Shown here one piece after another: positions 59,455 through 64,000 of a DNA stretch of 64,000 nucleotides. This DNA comes from Ustulina deusta. Its lineage: Eukaryota; Ascomycota; Sordariomycetes; Xylariales; Xylariaceae. The notes beneath the pieces are model-generated. The model was not told the origin of the DNA, searched no databases, and saw only the letters and a list, made by a program, of their open reading frames with translations. Location: positions 248,001-312,000 of the forward strand of contig JAJNNX010000053.1 of the NCBI GenBank assembly GCA_023159155.1. The letters run 5' to 3'. The translations under genes were made by a program, and so were the position numbers. How positions within the stretch are numbered: position 1 is the stretch's first letter; each line of letters starts with the position of its first letter.

Positions 59455-61020
59455 ATGTTGTTAGAGGAGCAAAGGTTCCTCCACGAGGACCTCGAGCGCC
59501 TCGAACAAGGTATAGCTGATCGGATTGGCGAAGAACCAAAACAAGTACGTAGTCCCTCAGATATCGCATTAGCTATCTAACAGTCGCCGTCACAGATTCG
59601 AGATCGATTGGCACGCGACCACCAAATAGCCCAGTTTCTCGATCGCATATCTTCGCAGTCTGCTAAGCTGCTCGAAATTTATCGCGATGCAGATGGATCA
59701 CGATCGCGTGAAATCCAGCAGATCGGGACAGGAGACCCGATGGACCAATTCTACAAGCAGCTGGGGGACATCAAAAGCTTCCACGCGAGGTACCCGAACG
59801 AGCCAGTCGAGAACTTAGAGCGCGCATACCGACCGAAGAAGGGCGTAGATGAGGTAGCTCAACCGAGCATCGTTGATACCATGTTCACTGGGGAGGAATC
59901 CTTTGGCCGCTTCTTCGACTTACAAACTTGCCATGAACTATACCTCAACTTACCGAATGCGAAGAGGCTTACCTATGTACAATACCTGGACCTATTCGAT
60001 AATTTTGCGCCTGGTGCTGCTGGCTTGAAGAGATCCGAGAAAATGACGGATCAGTATTTCGCCTATGTCGGCCACCTTGCTCTGGACTTGGAGACATTTA
60101 TGCGCAAGACTCGGCCACTCGAGAATGTCGACAAAGTTCTTTCTGAGTTCGACAAGAAATTTGAGGAGGATTGGGAGAGTGATAGAGTGCTGGGGTGGAC
60201 AAGCGAAGGCTTAAACGCGACATCGGGCGCTGGGAAGCCCGCAACCAGTGAAGGCATATGGTGTGAGGCTTGCAGTAAAGCTTTCACCAATGAGAATGTC
60301 TATAAGAACCACCTCAGTGGCAAGAAACACATCAGAGCTGAGAATGAACGAAAGAAAAGCGAACAAGAGGAATCGGCCAGCCCGATTAGCAGTGCTCACA
60401 AGGGTGGGCCTTCAACAACGAGTCTAAAAGAAAGGGCTATCGCAGAGCGCGAATACCGCATCAAGCGCCTCGCGGGCAGTATGAGTACAGAACGCAGCGA
60501 TACGCGGGTTAATGTCGAACGAAAACAAGGCATGACAGATAAGGAGCGTCGGCAAGAGATTGATAACGTATTTAGCTCGTCGGTGTCTGCAGCGCAAATA
60601 GCTGAGATGGAAGAAGGCGAGGAGGGTGATGACGACGACAAGATCTACAACCCGTTGAAGCTGCCATTAGCCTGGGATGGCAAGCCCATCCCTTTCTGGC
60701 TATACAAGCTACATGGGCTTGGAGTCGAATTTGCTTGCGAAATATGCGGCAACTTCGTTTATATGGGGCGAAGGGCTTTCGACAAGCACTTTAACGAGGC
60801 TCGACATATCCATGGTCTGAAGTGTTTGGGGATTACAAACACGGCGCTTTTCCGTGACATCACCCATATTGACGAAGCTTTGAGATTGTGGGAGAAGATA
60901 CAGAAGGATAGGCGGAAAGACAAGGTAGATGATGGGAGTGTAATCCAGATGGAGGATGCGGAAGGCAATGTCATGCCGGAAAAGGTCTACTACGATCTGC
61001 AGAAGCAAGGGCTTTTGTAA
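59455..61020 (+). CDS. PRP9: Splicing factor 3A subunit 3 (Prp9/SAP61)
   Basis: Exons 59455-59544 and 59596-61020, with a 51-nt intron, giving 504 aa. The N-terminal helical region (MLLEEQRFLHEDLERLEQ) continues into the SF3a60 helix-loop with FTGEESFGRFFDLQTCHELYLNL and YLDLFDNF. A U1-like C2H2 finger sits at WCEACSKAFTNENVYKNHLSGKKH. The C-terminal part has YNPLKLPLAWDGKPIPFWLYKLHGL and the matrin-type finger CEICGNFVYMGRRAFDKHFNEARH, then HGLKCLGI and DVQKQGLL-like end. This is the SF3a component of U2 snRNP needed for prespliceosome assembly in the nucleus. The short first exon is supported by family conservation. Confidence 0.95.
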
Positions 61021-61772
61021 AGTTGATGTATAATACGCGTTCCACATGCAGTCTTTCAACTATGTAGGTAGGCAACAGAGCAACGGTGTCCTGCTGCTTC
61101 CTATTCTGGGAATAGTTACAAACTAGGGTTCCAAAGCCTACAATTCGTGTACACCGTCATCGTCATGATCAACCGCGAGTTTTGTGTTCTGTCCATGTGA
61201 CATGCCGTCCGTTTCAGAAGCTTTCCGACGGCCTGGAAGATGGGCGAACTGGACACAGTCCTTCAATAGCCGGAGAGCTTCAGCACTCGACAGATGCGTA
61301 ATTTAATGCACCATTGGTAGCTAGTGATCTGATATCTGTCATCTTTCAATTTGCGTAACATTTTTTTTCTTTTTCACTGCTACGCATGCGAGGGAGTTTG
61401 TGGCGAGGCGGTGGTGAGCCAAGTGAAAGGCGAGTAAGGCCGATCTAGGTACCTAGTGTCCTCAGGTTTGTATGGTCTGTGCTTCTATCAACTTTAGGTA
61501 AGTAAGTGGCCTAAATTCACCCCGCCATACAACATTGTTAGTTTTGTTGCTCTATCTCAACTACAATAACAACACTACCGGTCGCTCACTTGCTTCATTC
61601 ATGGCCAGCACAAGCTCATTGGGCTCTTGGAGGTAGCTATTTCTGCCATCATATAGCGTAATATATGATGCAATGGCAATAATCCTGGGTCTCCTACATA
61701 CACCCCGACTTCTATCCTTTTAGGGCCTCACTGTAGACGAGTGCATATGGTACAGTGAGGTCGGGCTGCACA
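61021..61772. other. Intergenic between PRP9 and SLX1
   Basis: About 750 bp; contains a T-run near 61362-61370 and GATCTAGGTACCTAG at about 61441-61455. No gene seen. Confidence 0.45.
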
Positions 61773-62779
61773 ATGTCAGTGCTTTCCAAACCCATACCGC
61801 CTCTCTACACCGTGTATATTCTGCGCTCAACCGTCCATCATGCATCGCTCTATATTGGCTCGACACCAAATCCGCCCAGGCGTCTAAAGCAACATAATGG
61901 CGAAGTCACGGGCGGCGCCGCACGGACATCGAGGCGGAGACTGCGTCCGTGGGAGATGGTTGGCCTTGTCTCTGGGTTTCCGGGAATGGTTGCGGCGTTG
62001 AAATTTGAGTGAGTTCGCCTTTGATGAATGTCGCAAAGCTGCGTGTAGATAACTAATCACTCAATAGATGGGCGCTCAACAATCCGCACGTATCACTGCA
62101 CATCCCCACAGCTTCGCGGATCACCATCTCGACACAGAGGAAGCGCAGTGGACATCCCAAACGCCCCCGTCGTAGTGTGACGTCGATTATTTCGAATATT
62201 CATCTTCTCCTGCGTGTGCCCAGCTTTGCGAGGTGGCCGCTCAAACTTCACTTCTTCGCCCCCGAGGTTCACAGGGCATGGACCGACTGCTGTGACGCTG
62301 CAAGTGAGCCTCTTCGCAAAACCATTCCTGTCTACACGGACTTTGCGCCGATTTCGGCCGATGAAAGTACATCTACTGAAGTCCTGAGTCCCCGGGGTAT
62401 CCATGCCCTCCCTCTGGATTATGCGCCGATGAAGAGCTACGTGGAAAAGACGCGGTCGCTGTATTCATTTGAGAGGGAAGGTGAATGTGTTGTCTGCAGC
62501 GAAAATCTTGCCCACGGAGAAGGGCTCTATGCGACCTGTTCGAATGCCCTTTGCGAAGCCACTGGACACGTGTCTTGTTGGAGTAGACACTTGCTCGGCA
62601 GCAATCCAGGGGAAGACATTCTTCCAATTTCAGGTTGTTGTCCTAGGTGTGAAGGTGAGGTGATCTGGGGAGACATGATGAAGGAGTTGAGTTTGAGACT
62701 CCGTGGGCAGAAGGTGGTCGAAAAGTTGTTGCGAAAGCCTCGAAAAAAGAGAGCGCCAGCTATAGCTAGCTCTCCTTAA
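61773..62779 (+). CDS. SLX1: Structure-specific endonuclease subunit Slx1 (GIY-YIG)
   Basis: Exons 61773-62008 and 62068-62779, with a 59-nt intron splitting ALKFE|WALNN, giving 315 aa. The GIY-YIG (UvrC-type) domain reads YTVYILRS...[21 protein letters not shown], with the catalytic Tyr and Arg, then [17 protein letters not shown]. The C-terminal RING-like zinc domain has [23 protein letters not shown] and [10 protein letters not shown]. It ends in a basic tail (RKPRKKRAP). With Slx4 it cuts Holliday junctions and flaps in nuclear DNA repair. The ATG giving [15 protein letters not shown] is used; an in-frame upstream extension has no ATG. Confidence 0.95.
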
Positions 62780-64000
62780 TGAAGCTCGCTGACTTGCTTG
62801 ACCTCATCCGTCATGCCGCTAGCATTTCTACCTTAATAGAAGACTGGCTGATGCAAATGTTGTGCTGCGATTGACGCTTATGTCAGCTCGATACTCGATA
62901 AGTCACTTTTGAGCATCTGATAGATTTGCCCATCACGTGCATCTAAGCAATACTAAGGTACAGGTATACATAGCAGGTACAATGACCTCGGTACCTACGA
63001 CTATACTATGCTCCACAAAAAAGAGCTGCTTTGCGTTTCACCGCGCTAGGATGCCAGGGCTAATTTTGGCTTCCGAATGGAGAAATCCAGGTCTTCAACT
63101 GCCTACCTATATAGTACCTACCTCGAGGGTGGCCAGATGCTGCGCTCTCTTCTACCTTGTGCCTAGGCAAGATCTTTTTAAAAACTGTGCAATAACACAA
63201 TGCGGCTGTACATGTGGGCGCTTATCAAGCATGATCAGCTGACGGCCTACTATATGTAGGCATTTTCTTGTCTTGGTTGGCAAAAACTGGCCCCAAACAA
63301 GCTAAAGATGGCACGATTCATGTAACGTCGATCAGTCGGTTTTAATAAAATGAGAAATAATACGTCCTGTTGTTTGGTCTGGCTGCAACCTAAACTTGTG
63401 TGACACATGTAGGGCCGTTTGCAATAATAAACTGCTTTCATAACACCGTGACCTACTAAGAATTTGCTCGATTCTTATATAAATTGAATGTGGAGGCATG
63501 ATGCGATGGTAATAATACCTAATAATAATACCTTTGGTACCCGGCTATCTACCTACCTAACCTTAGGTACCTACATTAGGTAGTCAGCGGCTTCTCGGTC
63601 TGTTCCGTATTCTTTGCGACTCGTGGGCTGCCTCATTTATGCAGCACATACAATGTAATAAAAGACACAAGCATGCATTGACAAACCGACAATGCTGAGT
63701 GTAGACAAACTTGTTGAATCTACATAGAGGCGGAGAATATTTCTAGGACATGTGGTAGAAGAGGTGGGAAGTTTAACGCGGTATGATGGCAGGTGGGTAC
63801 TGCAATTCTCTGTACCTTACCTGTACTGGTAGATGTAGTGGGTATACACAAGATTCCAAGCGATTGGAGCTTGGGGGCAGCCTCCCATGTACCTAGGCTA
63901 GGTCCCTATAGGCTATATCTAGTGTAAGTTGGTACCTACCTGCTAGGTATGTGTCTCCCACCAAGGTGCCTGTAAGAAGTCGGGCTGGTTCCGGCATGCA
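62780..64000. other. Right-end intergenic region with GGTACCTA-type palindromes
   Basis: No supported gene; frames at 62937-63242 (+) and 63250-63441 (-) have no domain. From about 63512 to 63600 and 63890 to 63960, words such as CTACCTACCTAACCTTAGGTACCTAC and TAGGTACC recur. TAATAATACC is repeated near 63508-63532. Confidence 0.5.

Overview
This window comes from the nuclear genome of a filamentous ascomycete (Pezizomycotina, most likely Sordariomycetes). The genes carry short GT-AG introns of about 48-190 nt with CTAAC/CTGAC-like branch sites. Fungus-specific families are present: a highly reducing polyketide synthase, deuterolysin, an AA9 LPMO, CBM1 modules, a PTH11/SAT4-type membrane protein and Ugo1. 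The first 2.9 kb is an extreme AT-rich tract of the kind left by repeat-induced point mutation (RIP). The class assignment is inference.

Layout. 1-2945: AT-only isochore without genes. 2946-13234: sparse, with a small Cys-rich protein, a two-exon hypothetical protein, a secreted deuterolysin and a 7-TM rhodopsin-type membrane protein. 13235-33314: secondary-metabolism and accessory block. It holds a P450 and a NOR-1-like short-chain reductase transcribed divergently, a secreted bicovalent-FAD (BBE-type) oxidase, a 5-kb gap with two broken genes (a small protein with a 7-bp duplication and an APH-type phosphotransferase pseudogene), and then an af380-type alpha/beta hydrolase divergent from a 2388-residue highly reducing PKS (KS-AT-DH-degenerate MT-ER-KR-ACP). 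34360-43000: a secreted glycoside-hydrolase-like protein followed by housekeeping genes (gamma-butyrobetaine dioxygenase, RRP15, mitochondrial ferredoxin YAH1, UGO1). 44403-55450: a plant-cell-wall degradation block with AA9-CBM1 LPMO, tannase/feruloyl esterase (apparently frameshifted), GH11-CBM1 xylanase and CE5-CBM1 acetylxylan esterase, with one hypothetical coiled-coil gene between them. 57573-62779: core RNA/DNA genes FAL1/eIF4A, PRP9/SF3A3 and SLX1. 62780-64000: gene-free, rich in TAGGTACCTA-type short palindromes.

How the genes may work together. The PKS has no releasing domain, and its neighbour is the kind of stand-alone hydrolase or transferase known to offload such synthases. The P450, reductase and FAD oxidase 6-12 kb away could tailor the product, but they lie across a decayed, gene-poor stretch, so cluster membership is a hypothesis. 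The xylanase and acetylxylan esterase are divergent, act on the same polymer and carry almost identical CBM1 modules at DNA level. Their shared promoter holds candidate XlnR/XLR-1 sites. Divergent housekeeping pairs (YAH1/UGO1, both mitochondrial; FAL1/PRP9, both RNA-related) are typical compact fungal arrangements.

Exon boundaries were worked out by eye from splice-site consensus, reading frame and family conservation. Every multi-exon model below closes in frame except the feruloyl esterase, which needs a one-base correction.
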